A DNA stretch of 22,820 nt from an uncultured Collinsella sp. (GCA_902469555.1 CABRDB010000014.1:1-22820); one strand, 5' to 3'; counted from the first letter of the stretch, positions 1-7,425 are shown. Program-made: numbers and translations. The notes: generated by a model not told the origin, from the sequence alone.

Positions 1-26
1 CTCTGGTGCCCCCGGGCGGATTCGAA
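1..26 (-). repeat. Partial copy of the tRNA-Arg 3' end
   Basis: These 26 bases are identical to 128-153, which cover the CCA end, the 3' acceptor strand and half of the T-arm of the tRNA-Arg gene plus three flanking bases. Identity stops sharply after the TTCGAA of the T-loop. A partial direct copy of a tRNA 3' end is the usual trace of a tyrosine-integrase attachment site, but it could also be a remnant of a tandem tRNA duplication. No integrase is visible, because the window starts here. Confidence 0.6.
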
Positions 27-52
27 AACTCCCCCGCGGGGAAATGAGTGAC

Positions 53-88
53 GCGGGTGTCGACGGCTCGAATCCTGCCCTTAGACCA
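53..88 (+). repeat. Inverted tRNA T-arm-like remnant
   Basis: Bases 53-80 closely resemble the sense strand of the T-arm of the neighbouring tRNA-Arg (GTCGACGG and CGAATCC are shared), in the orientation opposite to that gene, and ACCA follows at 85-88. With 1-26 it forms an imperfect inverted repeat ending in TGGT and ACCA. No complete cloverleaf can be drawn here and the T-stem is mispaired, so this is a remnant and not a working tRNA. Confidence 0.35.
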
Positions 89-91
89 GAA

Positions 92-120
92 GAGCCCGGC
101 ACCGTAGCGGTACCGGGCTC
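92..120. terminator. Hairpin downstream of tRNA-Arg
   Basis: GAGCCCGG (92-99) pairs with CCGGGCTC (113-120), with further pairing inside. It lies just past the 3' end of the minus-strand tRNA gene and probably ends its transcript. The T-run after the stem is short and interrupted on the minus strand, so it is a modest intrinsic terminator at best. Confidence 0.5.
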
Positions 121-130
121 GATATTTCTC

Positions 131-206
131 TGGTGCCCCCGGGCGGATTCGAACCGTCGACACCCGCTTTAGGAGAGCGGTGCTCTATCCCCTGAGCTAC
201 GGAGGC
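131..206 (-). tRNA. tRNA-Arg (anticodon CCT)
   Basis: On the minus strand the 76-base sequence has a 7-bp acceptor stem (GCCTCCG with CGGGGGC), the D-arm motif TAGCTCAGGGGATAGAGC, an anticodon stem CCGCT/AGCGG enclosing the loop CTCCTAA (anticodon CCT, arginine codon AGG), the T-loop TTCGAAT, discriminator A and an encoded CCA end. The T-stem has one A-C mismatch as I draw it. All invariant regions are present, so it should be functional. Confidence 0.95.
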
Positions 207-264
207 ATGTTGCACTAGTGTAGCAGATTTACTGCATCGCAATACGTCGCATGACTAGACTTCG

Positions 265-333
265 AAGTTGCGGTGGAATAGTTCCTGTCTGAAGCATCTA
301 AAGCCGTATTTAGGAACTATTTCACCGCAACTT
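265..333. repeat. 69-bp palindromic repeat, copy 1
   Basis: Two 22-base arms (265-286 and 312-333) are reverse complements with one G/T-type mismatch and enclose a 25-base spacer. The arm begins AAGTTGCGGTG. A second copy of the same total length lies at 3951-4019. Both sit 8-10 bases past the stop codon of a minus-strand gene, here the DUF956 gene, so the element probably forms the 3' hairpin of that transcript. Confidence 0.85.
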
Positions 334-341
334 ATGAGGAG

Positions 342-740
342 CTAGTTACCTTTGTGGAAGAGGTTTTTGATAACGGAGGGGATGCTCTTGGCGCCCTTGG
401 CCGTCACATCGATAAAGTCGGGCGAACGCACAAGCTTATCCTCGTCGACGTACTTGCGGACAGCACGAAGCGTCTCTTTGTCGTCGCGCGTCGAAAACGT
501 AAAGTGACCGTTGTCCTTGGTGAAGATGGCAAAACGCGTGATCTTCTTGGTGCCGCGTAAAACCTCGGCGGCAATATAGTCGACCTCATCCCACGGGATT
601 TGAATATAATCCTCGGGATTGCGCTCGTTGTAATACTCGAACGCCTTATTGCCCACCATCACGTTGCCGTGGCTGGTAAGCCCCATCAGGCAGGTTGCCG
701 GCGTTGCCAGATCGACCGTGCTGTTCTGAGATTGCGCCAT
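342..740 (-). CDS. manO: DUF956 (ManO-type) PTS-associated protein
   Basis: A 132-residue soluble protein that matches the DUF956 family, which accompanies mannose-family PTS operons in Firmicutes and actinobacteria. Recognisable features are an N-terminal MAQSQNS, then GLTSHGNVMVGNKAFEYYNERNP, QIPWDEVDYI and a conserved RAVRKYV followed by LVRSPDF. The reading frame can be extended 17 codons upstream, but the ATG at 738-740 is preferred: it aligns with the family start and has a purine-rich GGAGGGCGAGG upstream. It is the last gene of the PTS operon, 120 bases after IID and separated from it by a hairpin. Its biochemical role is not established; a link to control or assembly of the transporter is inferred from conserved context. 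The symbol follows family usage and is tentative. Confidence 0.85.
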   Translation of the reverse strand: MAQSQNSTVDLATPATCLMGLTSHGNVMVGNKAFEYYNERNPEDYIQIPWDEVDYIAAEVLRGTKKITRFAIFTKDNGHFTFSTRDDKETLRAVRKYVDEDKLVRSPDFIDVTAKGAKSIPSVIKNLFHKGN

Positions 741-768
741 GCGCGCCTCGCCCTCCAAATAAAACAAT

Positions 769-804
769 CGGACCGCATCCAGTGTACCCACCGGGTGCGG
801 TCCG
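769..804 (-). terminator. Hairpin between IID and DUF956 genes
   Basis: CGGACCGCA (769-777) and TGCGGTCCG (796-804) form a perfect 9-bp stem. On the minus strand it is followed by the T-rich ATTGTTTTATTT. It would act as a partial terminator that lowers expression of the last PTS gene relative to the transporter subunits, or as a 3' stability hairpin for the transporter message. Confidence 0.55.
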
Positions 805-860
805 TTTCAATGGCTCAAAAGCCCTTGCCTAGCAATTCTCGGTCTTAAGCCGAAACGTGC

Positions 861-1781
861 TTACATGAAGCCGCAGACGCGACCGATGATGCCGATGGCG
901 AAGAGAGCCAGGATGATGACGATCGGGCTGACCTTCTTCTTGAGGAGCTTGCAGACCAGCAGGGTCAGGCACACGGCGGCAAGGCCGGGGATGAGCTGAT
1001 CGAGGTTGGCCTGAAGCGTGGTGACCTTCACCTGATCAAGGGCGTTAGCACCGATGGAGTTATACATCGTCAGTGCTTCCTTGACACCCTCAGAACCGGA
1101 GGGCAGGTTAGCCCAGTCGATAAAGGCGCCAGCAGACTGCGTGACCTTGGAGACGACCGGGGTGAAGGAGATGGACACCCAGCGCTCGACCAGGGCGCCG
1201 ATGATGAACATACCCAGGATGGAAGCACCCTCGGTGACCTTGCCCATCAGACCGCCGGAGAGGTCCTTGGCGATGGAGGAGCCGACCTTGTAGCCAAACT
1301 CCTGCGTGTACCACAGGAAGGCGTAACGAATGATGTTCCACGCGAAGAAGAACAGCAGCGGACCGGCGATGCTGCCGGACAGGGCCAGGGAAGCGCCCAG
1401 AGCACCCAGAATCGGGCGAAGGGTGAACCAGAAGGCGGGGTCGCCGACACCGGCGAGCGGGCCCATCATACCGACCTTGACGCCCTGAATGGCGACGTCG
1501 TCAATCGGGGCACCGTTGGCGCGCTCCTCCTCGAGAGCGAGGGTAACGCCAATGACGGGGGCGGAAACATAGGGGTGGGTGTTATAGAACTCCAGGTGGC
1601 GCTTAAGAGCGGCAATCTGGTCATCCTTGCTGGTGTAGAGCTTCTTGATCGCAGGGATCATTGCGAAGCACCAGCCGCCGTTCTGCATACGCTCGTAGTT
1701 CCACGAGCCCTGAAGGAACTGATGACGGAAGCAAACCTTCTTGCGGTCAGCCTTGGTGAGCTGAATCTTGTTCTCTGCCAT
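861..1781 (-). CDS. manZ: PTS mannose-family subunit IID
   Basis: A 306-residue membrane subunit of the mannose/fructose/sorbose PTS family; with IIC it forms the sugar channel. The N-terminal half is amphipathic and carries family hallmarks: RHQFLQGSWNYERMQNGGWC, then the long conserved loop GVKVGMMGPLAGVGDPAFWFTLRPILGA. Hydrophobic segments follow (GPLLFFFAWNII, LGMFIIGALV), and the C-terminus has one strong membrane helix after KKK (PIVIILALFAIGIIG). Length is normal for IID. An in-frame GTG three codons upstream is possible; the ATG is chosen because it follows GGAGGGG at about 10 bases and gives the usual start. It begins 17 bases after the IIC stop, so the genes are co-transcribed and probably coupled. 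Confidence 0.95.
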   Translation of the reverse strand: MAENKIQLTKADRKKVCFRHQFLQGSWNYERMQNGGWCFAMIPAIKKLYTSKDDQIAALKRHLEFYNTHPYVSAPVIGVTLALEEERANGAPIDDVAIQGVKVGMMGPLAGVGDPAFWFTLRPILGALGASLALSGSIAGPLLFFFAWNIIRYAFLWYTQEFGYKVGSSIAKDLSGGLMGKVTEGASILGMFIIGALVERWVSISFTPVVSKVTQSAGAFIDWANLPSGSEGVKEALTMYNSIGANALDQVKVTTLQANLDQLIPGLAAVCLTLLVCKLLKKKVSPIVIILALFAIGIIGRVCGFM

Positions 1782-1797
1782 ATGTATCACTCCCCTC

Positions 1798-2616
1798 CTA
1801 CTCGTAATCGTTCAGAATGTCGCCGAGCGGGTCGCCGGAGCCACCGCCCATGCCGCCACCCTGCTTGGCCAGATCCTTAAGGCCAAGGTAGATGAGGGCA
1901 AGGGAGATGCCGATGAGGCCAAGGGCGATCAGCGTGAGCTGAGGGATGGCAGCAAGGACAAAGCCGAGGATGAAGAACGGCCAGGTCTCCTTGGTGGCCA
2001 TCATGTTGATGACCATGGCGTAACCGACGGAAGCGACCATGCCGCCGCCGACAGCCATGCCGCCGGACAGCCAGTCGGGCATAGCGTTAAGCGCGTTGGT
2101 AACGGCCTCGGCCGGGATGATGCACAGAAGTACTGCCGGGATGGCGATACGAAGGCCCTGCATGAGGATGGCAGCGTACTGCCAGCGCTCGATGCCGGAG
2201 AAGTCGCCCTTCTCGGCGCAACCGTCCATGGCGTGAGCGATAGCGGTAGCAATGGTACGGCAGATCATGGTCAGGAACAGACCAGCGACCGACAGCGGGA
2301 CGGCGACGGCGATGGCCGCGGTAACGGCCTTGGCCGAATCAGTGGCGCCGCCGTTGAGGGCGAGCACCATGATGATCGAAGAAGCGACCGAGGCCAGAGC
2401 GGCGTCAGGCGCGACGGCGGCGCCGACGTTAGCCCAGCCAAGGGCCATCATCTGGAGCGAACCGCCCAGGAGGATGCCCTCCTGAAGGTGACCGGTTACG
2501 AGACCGATAAGCGTGCATGCCACGAGCGGCTGATGGAACTGGAACTCATCCAGAATGCCTTCCATACCGGCAAGCAACGCGACAATCGCAACAAGCAGAA
2601 TAGTGATTGCAGACAT
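1798..2616 (-). CDS. manY: PTS mannose-family subunit IIC
   Basis: A 272-residue polytopic membrane protein, the main substrate-translocating subunit of the mannose-family PTS. The first helix (ITILLVAIVALLAGMEGILDEFQFHQPLV) and the following GLVTGHLQEGILLGGSLQMMALGWANVGAAVAPDAALASV are signature stretches of this family. Several further helices follow to about residue 245, and the protein ends in a Gly-rich cytoplasmic tail (GGGMGGGSGDPLGDILNDYE) that is longer than usual. RBS: GGAGGG before the ATG. It lies 18 bases after IIAB and 17 before IID, as in typical manXYZ operons. Which sugar is carried cannot be read from the sequence. Confidence 0.95.
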   Translation of the reverse strand: MSAITILLVAIVALLAGMEGILDEFQFHQPLVACTLIGLVTGHLQEGILLGGSLQMMALGWANVGAAVAPDAALASVASSIIMVLALNGGATDSAKAVTAAIAVAVPLSVAGLFLTMICRTIATAIAHAMDGCAEKGDFSGIERWQYAAILMQGLRIAIPAVLLCIIPAEAVTNALNAMPDWLSGGMAVGGGMVASVGYAMVINMMATKETWPFFILGFVLAAIPQLTLIALGLIGISLALIYLGLKDLAKQGGGMGGGSGDPLGDILNDYE

Positions 2617-2634
2617 GTATCGGACCCTCCTTTA

Positions 2635-3624
2635 CTATGCTTGAGCGGCCAGTTCGGCCTTAGCTTTCTTCAACATGGCGTCGAGATCCTCGGAAGCATC
2701 CGAAGGAACCTTGCGGACCTCGAACTTGACGCCCTTGGCCTTGAGGGCCTCGAGGGTCTTAACGTCGTCATCGCCCATAGCGACGGCGTTGGTGACGACG
2801 ACCTTGCCCTTGGAGTGAGCCATGGAACCGATGTTGACTTCCTTGATGTCGACGCCGGCCTCGATGGCCTTGAGCAGATCCTGCGGGTTCTCGAAGAGCA
2901 GCATGGCCTTGGTGTCACCAAAACGCGTGTCCTTGACGACCTCGGCCATCTTCTTGATGGGCACGACGTTGGCATGGACTCCCGGAGGGGCAGCCTGCTC
3001 GATCATCGTCTTGCGAAGCTCGTCGTGAGCAACGCCGTCGGAAACCACGATGATGCGGTTGGGGTTAATCTGCTTGGTCCACGTGGTGGCCACCTGACCA
3101 TGCAGCAGACGGGTGTCGATACGGACGTGGGCGATCTTGATGTGCCCGTCGCCGATGACCGTTCCCGGAGGGATGGCGCCTGCAGGAGCAGCGGCGGCCG
3201 TAGCCGGCTTCTTCTCCTCGGGCTCCAGAGACTCGGGCTTGACGCGCACGCCAGCCTTAGCCTCAGTCACGAGATGTTTTGCGATCGCATGTGCAGTGTT
3301 CTTTGCGTCAAAGCGCTGCGAATATGCCTCGATGAGCATAGGCAGGTTGACACCGGTGACGATAGCCCAGGAATCGTGGCCCTCGATGAGCCCGCTGATC
3401 TGGTTGAACGGCGTGCCGCCCCACAGATCAACGAGGAAGAGCACCTGCTCCTGGTCCTCGAAGGAAGCGACTGCTTCCTCGACCTTGGCACGGAAGTCGT
3501 CGGGGCCCATGCTCGGCTCGAGCGAGACCACGGCAACAGACGGCTGATCGCCAAAGACCATCGAGCCCGTCTGCTTGATTCCAGCTGCCAAGTCCCCGTG
3601 GCTAGCAAGAACAATACTTACCAT
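2635..3624 (-). CDS. manX: PTS mannose-family fused IIAB protein
   Basis: A cytoplasmic phosphotransfer protein of 329 residues that passes phosphate from HPr to the incoming sugar. The IIA domain (about 1-125) has the phosphorylatable histidine at position 9 in LASHGDLA and the family motif VDLWGGTPFN. An Ala/Pro/Glu-rich hinge (about 128-158) joins it to the IIB domain (about 160-329), whose phosphorylated histidine is at 175 in RIDTRLLHGQV. Both active histidines are present, so the protein should be active. A GTG one codon upstream could serve as start, but the ATG has better spacing from GGAGG. First gene of the operon; length and domain order match ManX/ManL. Confidence 0.95.
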   Translation of the reverse strand: MVSIVLASHGDLAAGIKQTGSMVFGDQPSVAVVSLEPSMGPDDFRAKVEEAVASFEDQEQVLFLVDLWGGTPFNQISGLIEGHDSWAIVTGVNLPMLIEAYSQRFDAKNTAHAIAKHLVTEAKAGVRVKPESLEPEEKKPATAAAAPAGAIPPGTVIGDGHIKIAHVRIDTRLLHGQVATTWTKQINPNRIIVVSDGVAHDELRKTMIEQAAPPGVHANVVPIKKMAEVVKDTRFGDTKAMLLFENPQDLLKAIEAGVDIKEVNIGSMAHSKGKVVVTNAVAMGDDDVKTLEALKAKGVKFEVRKVPSDASEDLDAMLKKAKAELAAQA

Positions 3625-3950
3625 CACATAACCTCCTTTTTGTCTACGTATTTCCTACACGACATGAAAGGAGTATACCTGTTTGGATTGTGGAATTATA
3701 GCTAAATCCGCAAAAGGTTGGATTATTTGTTTAAACGTCTAGGTTTGTTACAAGTTGATTACGTTACTGCTTTTTGACTCATTACACGACAAGGCGTCGC
3801 TCATCAAGCTATGTATTTTATAGATACAGGCAAGCTGTTCATTAATATCGATATTAAGCAAGTGCGAATGTGCTCGTACTGTCACTATTTTGTTTAAACA
3901 GACATGGCTTGACTATTTGCACGACTTATGCTCAACAAAACTACTCAAAA
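3625..3950 (-). promoter_or_regulatory. Upstream control region of the PTS operon
   Basis: About 325 bases without a gene and clearly more A/T-rich than the flanking coding DNA. On the minus strand a TATAAT hexamer (3695-3700) lies about 70 bases before the start codon; no good -35 box accompanies it. Three palindromes stand out: GTTTAAAC at 3729-3736, TTAATATCGATATTAA at 3842-3857 (perfect, 16 bp), and TGTTTAAACA at 3891-3900 (perfect, 10 bp). These are candidate operators. I see no sigma-54 type -24/-12 promoter, which mannose PTS operons under LevR/ManR often have. Confidence 0.5.
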
Positions 3951-4019
3951 AAGTTGCGGTGAAATAGTTCTTGTTTAAGAGCCAGAAGGCTGGATTTAGG
4001 AACTATTTCACCGCAACTT
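3951..4019 (-). terminator. 69-bp palindromic repeat, copy 2; terminator of hypA operon
   Basis: Same element as 265-333: 22-base arms (3951-3972, 3998-4019) with one wobble mismatch and a 25-base spacer. It starts 10 bases after the hypA stop. On the minus strand the stem is followed directly by TTTTTTGAG, so this copy has the form of a strong intrinsic terminator for the oxidoreductase-hypA unit. Confidence 0.8.
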
Positions 4020-4029
4020 ATAGAGGATC

Positions 4030-4458
4030 CTAGACGATGTGGAGTGGGTTGGCGGCGTCGACGGCATCGGGCGCGTCGGAAGGGCCGTCGGGGGCAGCGC
4101 CTGCCGGATCCTCTTCGGGGGTCTCGATCTGTTTGATCATTACCTCTTGGCCCTGCAGCAAATAGGTCTCGCCGCTACCGCAATGGGGACAGGCCTTGCC
4201 GTGCTCGACCGTCGCGTAGTCGCAGCCACACGCCTCGCAATGTGTCACGGCCTCAACGGGCTCCACGATAAGCTCCGCACCCTCGGTGATGGGCTTTTTA
4301 TCTGCCGCCCAGCGCCAAGCGTCGAGTAGCAAGTCGGGAACGACGCCCGAGACCTCGCCCAGCAGCAGCGTGACGCTCGAAACGCGACGCACGCCATTGG
4401 CGCGCGCCACGTTCTCGACATCGCGAATGATGTGATAGACGATTCCCAATTCATGCAA
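4030..4458 (-). CDS. hypA: Hydrogenase/urease nickel chaperone HypA
   Basis: A 142-residue metallochaperone that delivers nickel during maturation of [NiFe]-hydrogenase (or urease). The chosen start is TTG at 4456-4458, because it gives the invariant N-terminus Met-His-Glu-Leu, where His2 and the terminal amine bind nickel; AAAGGG lies 7 bases upstream. The open frame continues 30 codons further to an ATG at 4548, but that stretch overlaps an intergenic hairpin and has no HypA similarity. The zinc site is intact: C74/C77 (CEAC) and C90/C93 (CPHC). The family usually ends near residue 115; here an acidic Ala/Pro/Asp tail of about 28 residues is added. No hydrogenase or other hyp gene is in the window. 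It is downstream of the Fe-S flavoprotein and probably shares its transcript. Confidence 0.88.
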   Translation of the reverse strand: MHELGIVYHIIRDVENVARANGVRRVSSVTLLLGEVSGVVPDLLLDAWRWAADKKPITEGAELIVEPVEAVTHCEACGCDYATVEHGKACPHCGSGETYLLQGQEVMIKQIETPEEDPAGAAPDGPSDAPDAVDAANPLHIV

Positions 4459-4503
4459 GGCGAAACCCTTTCTGCAGAGGTTGATTCGATGCAAACTCAA
4501 AGC

Positions 4504-4539
4504 AAGGGGACGACGAGATCTAGTCTGCGCCGTCCCCTT
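4504..4539. repeat. Intercistronic AAGGGGACG hairpin
   Basis: AAGGGGACG (4504-4512) and CGTCCCCTT (4531-4539) form a perfect 9-bp stem around an 18-base loop. It fills the gap between the oxidoreductase stop and the hypA start. It resembles the GGGGAC-containing repeats elsewhere in the window and may be a dispersed element that landed here. It could attenuate or stabilise the hypA part of the message. Confidence 0.65.
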
Positions 4540-4554
4540 ACCCGCCATGGCTAC

Positions 4555-7332
4555 CTATTTACGACCAAATTTAATCTTGATGGCACGCTTTAGAGCGTAC
4601 TTGCCGAGGCTTGGGAGCTTTTGCTCGTATTTGACCATCGTGGAGCACTCGGGGCGGTCGCGATCCAGATGGATGGCGTCGAACGCGCACTTGGTGGTGC
4701 ACAGGCCGCAGCCGATGCACTTGTTGGGGTCGACGATCGAGGCACCGCAACCCAGGCAACGGGCGGTCTCGGCGCGCACCTGCTCTTCGGTAAAGGTCTC
4801 GACGTACTCGCTAAACGGCGCAGCCTTCTCGCGCTCGCGGTCCACGTGGGCAACCTCGCGGCTCGCGTTGTCGTAGCTCTCGAGCACAACGTCGTCGCGG
4901 TCGAGCGCGGTGTAGCGGCGCTGATTGCGGCCGATGGTGAGCGTGGAGCCCGGCTGCACAAAGCGATGGATGGACACCGCGGCCTCGTGGCCGGCGGCGA
5001 TAGCGTCGATGGCAAAGCTGGGGCCAGTGTAGACGTCACCACCCACAAAGATGTCGGGTTCGGCGGTCTGGTAAGTCTGGGGATCGGCAAGGGCGCCCTG
5101 GCCGCGGCCGAGCTCCACCTTGGAGCCAGCCAGCAGGTCGCCCCACACAATGGACTGGCCAATCGACATGACGACACGGTCGGCATCGACACGGCGCAGA
5201 TCGTTCTCGTCGTACTCGGGCGCAAAACGGCCCTCGTCGTCAAAGACACGCGTGCAGCGCTTGAAGGTGATACCGCACACACGACCGGCCTCGTCCAGGT
5301 GAATCTCCTTGGGGCCCCAGCCGCAGCTGATGTGAGCGCCGTCCTCAACGGCCTCGCGACGTTCTTCCTCGCTGGCGGGCATCTGGACCTCGCTCTCCAG
5401 GCAGAACATCTCAACGTGCCCAGAGCCCAGACGGCAGGCGTTGCGGGCAACGTCGATGGCCACGTTGCCGCCGCCCACCACAATGGTGCGGCCGGACAGG
5501 GTATCGATCTTGCCGCTGTTAACCTCGCGAAGGAAGTCGACGGCCACGGTCACGTCCACGGCATCCTCGCCCGGAATACCGGCAAGGCGGCCGCCCTGGC
5601 AGCCGATGGCCACGTAAAAGGCCTTAAAGCCCTGCGCGCGCAGCTCGTCGAGCGTCACATCACGACCGACCTCCACGCCATAGCGGAACTCGGCACCCAT
5701 CAGGCGAATGATCTCGACCTCGGCCTCAATGACGTCCTTCTGCAGCTTAAAGCTGGGAATGCCGTAGGTGAGCATGCCGCCCGGGCGCTCGTTTTTCTCG
5801 AAGACGACGGGCTTGTAGCCCTTCTCGGCCAGATAGAAAGCGCAGGACAGGCCGGCCGGACCGGCACCGATGATGGCGATCTTCTGATCAAAGCCGCCAG
5901 CGCGCGTCGGCGTCACCACGGGCGGGACGTAGCGGGTCGCGGCATCCAGATCGCGCTGGGCGATGAACTTCTTGACCTCGTCGATGGCCACGGCGGCGTC
6001 CACACGGCCGCGGGTGCAGGCGTCCTCGCAGCGGCGGTTGCACACACGGCCGCAGATAGCGGGCAGCGGGTTCTCGCGCTTAATGAGTGCCAGCGCCTCG
6101 TCATAGCGACCCTGAGCCGCGAGCTTCAAATAGCCCTGAACGGCAACGTGCGCGGGGCAGGCCGTCTTGCAGGGAGCGGTGCCGGACTCATGCGTCTCGA
6201 TGCGGTTGTCGTTGCGGTAGTTGGGCGACCACTTGGTGTGGTCCCACTTGGTGGCATCGGGCAGCTCCTGGCGCGGATACTCGGGCACCTGTCCGCCGGC
6301 CTTTTTGCTGCAGAGCTTCTGGCCCAGCTTGGCGGCGCCGGCCGGACACACCTCGACGCAGCGACCGCAGGCCACGCACTTGTCCTTCTCGACCTTAGCG
6401 ACATAGGCCGAGCGCGACAGGTTGGGCGTGTTGAACAGCTGCGAGGTGCGCAGGGCGTAGCACACGTTGACGTTGCAGTTGCAGATGGCGAAGATCTTGT
6501 TCTCGCCGTCGATATTAGTGATCTGGTGCACAAAGCCGTTGTCCTCGGCCTGGCGCAAGATGTCGTAAACCTCGTCGCGGGTCACGTAATGGCCACGATC
6601 GGTCTCAACCACGTAGTCGGCCATATCGCCCACGGCGATGCACCAATCGGCCGGGTCGTCGGCGCAGCCCTCACCCATCACGCGACGGCTCGCGCGGCAG
6701 CTGCAGGTGCTGGCGGCATATTTGCCATCGTATTTGTCGAGCCAATGCTCGATATGCTCGATCGGCACCGAGGTGCTCGCGGCGTCGATGGCCTTCTCGA
6801 CCGGAATGACGTGCATGCCGATGCCGGCGCCTCCGGGCGGCACCATCGGCGTGGCCTTGGACAGCGGTCCCTTGGACGCCTGCTCAAAGAACTTGGCATA
6901 GACCGGGTGCTCCTCGAGCTGGCTCACGCGCATGTTGAGGAACTCGGCAGAACCCGGCACCAGCATGGGCAACACCCATTGCTTGGCGCGCTCGGGGTTT
7001 TCCCAGTTGTACTCGAGCAGACCCGTGTAGCTCATGTCGTCGAGCATCTTCTCGATATCGGCTTCGGGCATGCCGGTGAGCTTGACCATCTCGGGCAGCG
7101 TATAGGGACGGCGCATCTTCATCTTGCAGAGCACTTCGGCCTGCTCGTCGGTTGCGGCCTCGGCAAACGACCAGTACTCGTAGCCCAGCAGCTCGTCGCG
7201 ATGCAGCAGACGGTTGGTGCAGTGCTCGCACAGCTTGACGATGGCCTCGCGCGGATGCTCCGGCAGCGGCGGCACGAACTCCGAACCGATGTCGGGCTCG
7301 GTGTAACTAATCCCCGGTCCGTTGAGAATCAT
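4555..7332 (-). CDS. Multi-cluster Fe-S/FAD NAD(P)-dependent oxidoreductase
   Basis: A 925-residue cytoplasmic flavoprotein. Domain order: an N-terminal region (1-310) with CEHC (35-38), a helical winged-helix-like stretch (75-110), and two cysteine groups, CSC at 210-212 with C223 and C231, and CNCNVNVC at 284-291; a ferredoxin motif C319-C322-C325-C329; a GltD/DPYD-type Fe-S domain (C388, C392, C427, C431, C435, C439); an FAD fold (GAGPAG, 489-494) with an inserted NAD(P) fold (GGGNVAID, 620-627) and the FAD closure GGDVYTG (764-770); and a C-terminal ferredoxin domain (C859, C862, C872, C875, C878, C882). The GltD-like core moves electrons between NAD(P)H and Fe-S carriers, as in glutamate synthase small subunit, NfnB and SudA. 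The partner and substrate are unknown. The ATG at 7330-7332 follows GAAGGGA; an upstream extension to 7665 runs through the promoter and is rejected. Confidence 0.88.
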   Translation of the reverse strand: MILNGPGISYTEPDIGSEFVPPLPEHPREAIVKLCEHCTNRLLHRDELLGYEYWSFAEAATDEQAEVLCKMKMRRPYTLPEMVKLTGMPEADIEKMLDDMSYTGLLEYNWENPERAKQWVLPMLVPGSAEFLNMRVSQLEEHPVYAKFFEQASKGPLSKATPMVPPGGAGIGMHVIPVEKAIDAASTSVPIEHIEHWLDKYDGKYAASTCSCRASRRVMGEGCADDPADWCIAVGDMADYVVETDRGHYVTRDEVYDILRQAEDNGFVHQITNIDGENKIFAICNCNVNVCYALRTSQLFNTPNLSRSAYVAKVEKDKCVACGRCVEVCPAGAAKLGQKLCSKKAGGQVPEYPRQELPDATKWDHTKWSPNYRNDNRIETHESGTAPCKTACPAHVAVQGYLKLAAQGRYDEALALIKRENPLPAICGRVCNRRCEDACTRGRVDAAVAIDEVKKFIAQRDLDAATRYVPPVVTPTRAGGFDQKIAIIGAGPAGLSCAFYLAEKGYKPVVFEKNERPGGMLTYGIPSFKLQKDVIEAEVEIIRLMGAEFRYGVEVGRDVTLDELRAQGFKAFYVAIGCQGGRLAGIPGEDAVDVTVAVDFLREVNSGKIDTLSGRTIVVGGGNVAIDVARNACRLGSGHVEMFCLESEVQMPASEEERREAVEDGAHISCGWGPKEIHLDEAGRVCGITFKRCTRVFDDEGRFAPEYDENDLRRVDADRVVMSIGQSIVWGDLLAGSKVELGRGQGALADPQTYQTAEPDIFVGGDVYTGPSFAIDAIAAGHEAAVSIHRFVQPGSTLTIGRNQRRYTALDRDDVVLESYDNASREVAHVDREREKAAPFSEYVETFTEEQVRAETARCLGCGASIVDPNKCIGCGLCTTKCAFDAIHLDRDRPECSTMVKYEQKLPSLGKYALKRAIKIKFGRK

Positions 7333-7425
7333 GGTTGTCCCTTCTCTTGCCGCAGCCCGGCGGGACCGCAGCGCCCCTCTTTTTTTGCAGGCCGGACATG
7401 CCCCCATGCCGTTCACCCGCCATTG

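Noticed and set aside
1768..3705. Long plus-strand open frame (645 codons) over the PTS genes
   Set aside because: Antisense to IIAB/IIC, which are unmistakable; long opposite frames are expected with strong G/C codon bias. The translation has no recognisable domain.
4459..4548. N-terminal extension of HypA to the upstream ATG
   Set aside because: It covers an intergenic hairpin, has no family similarity and would bury the essential His2.
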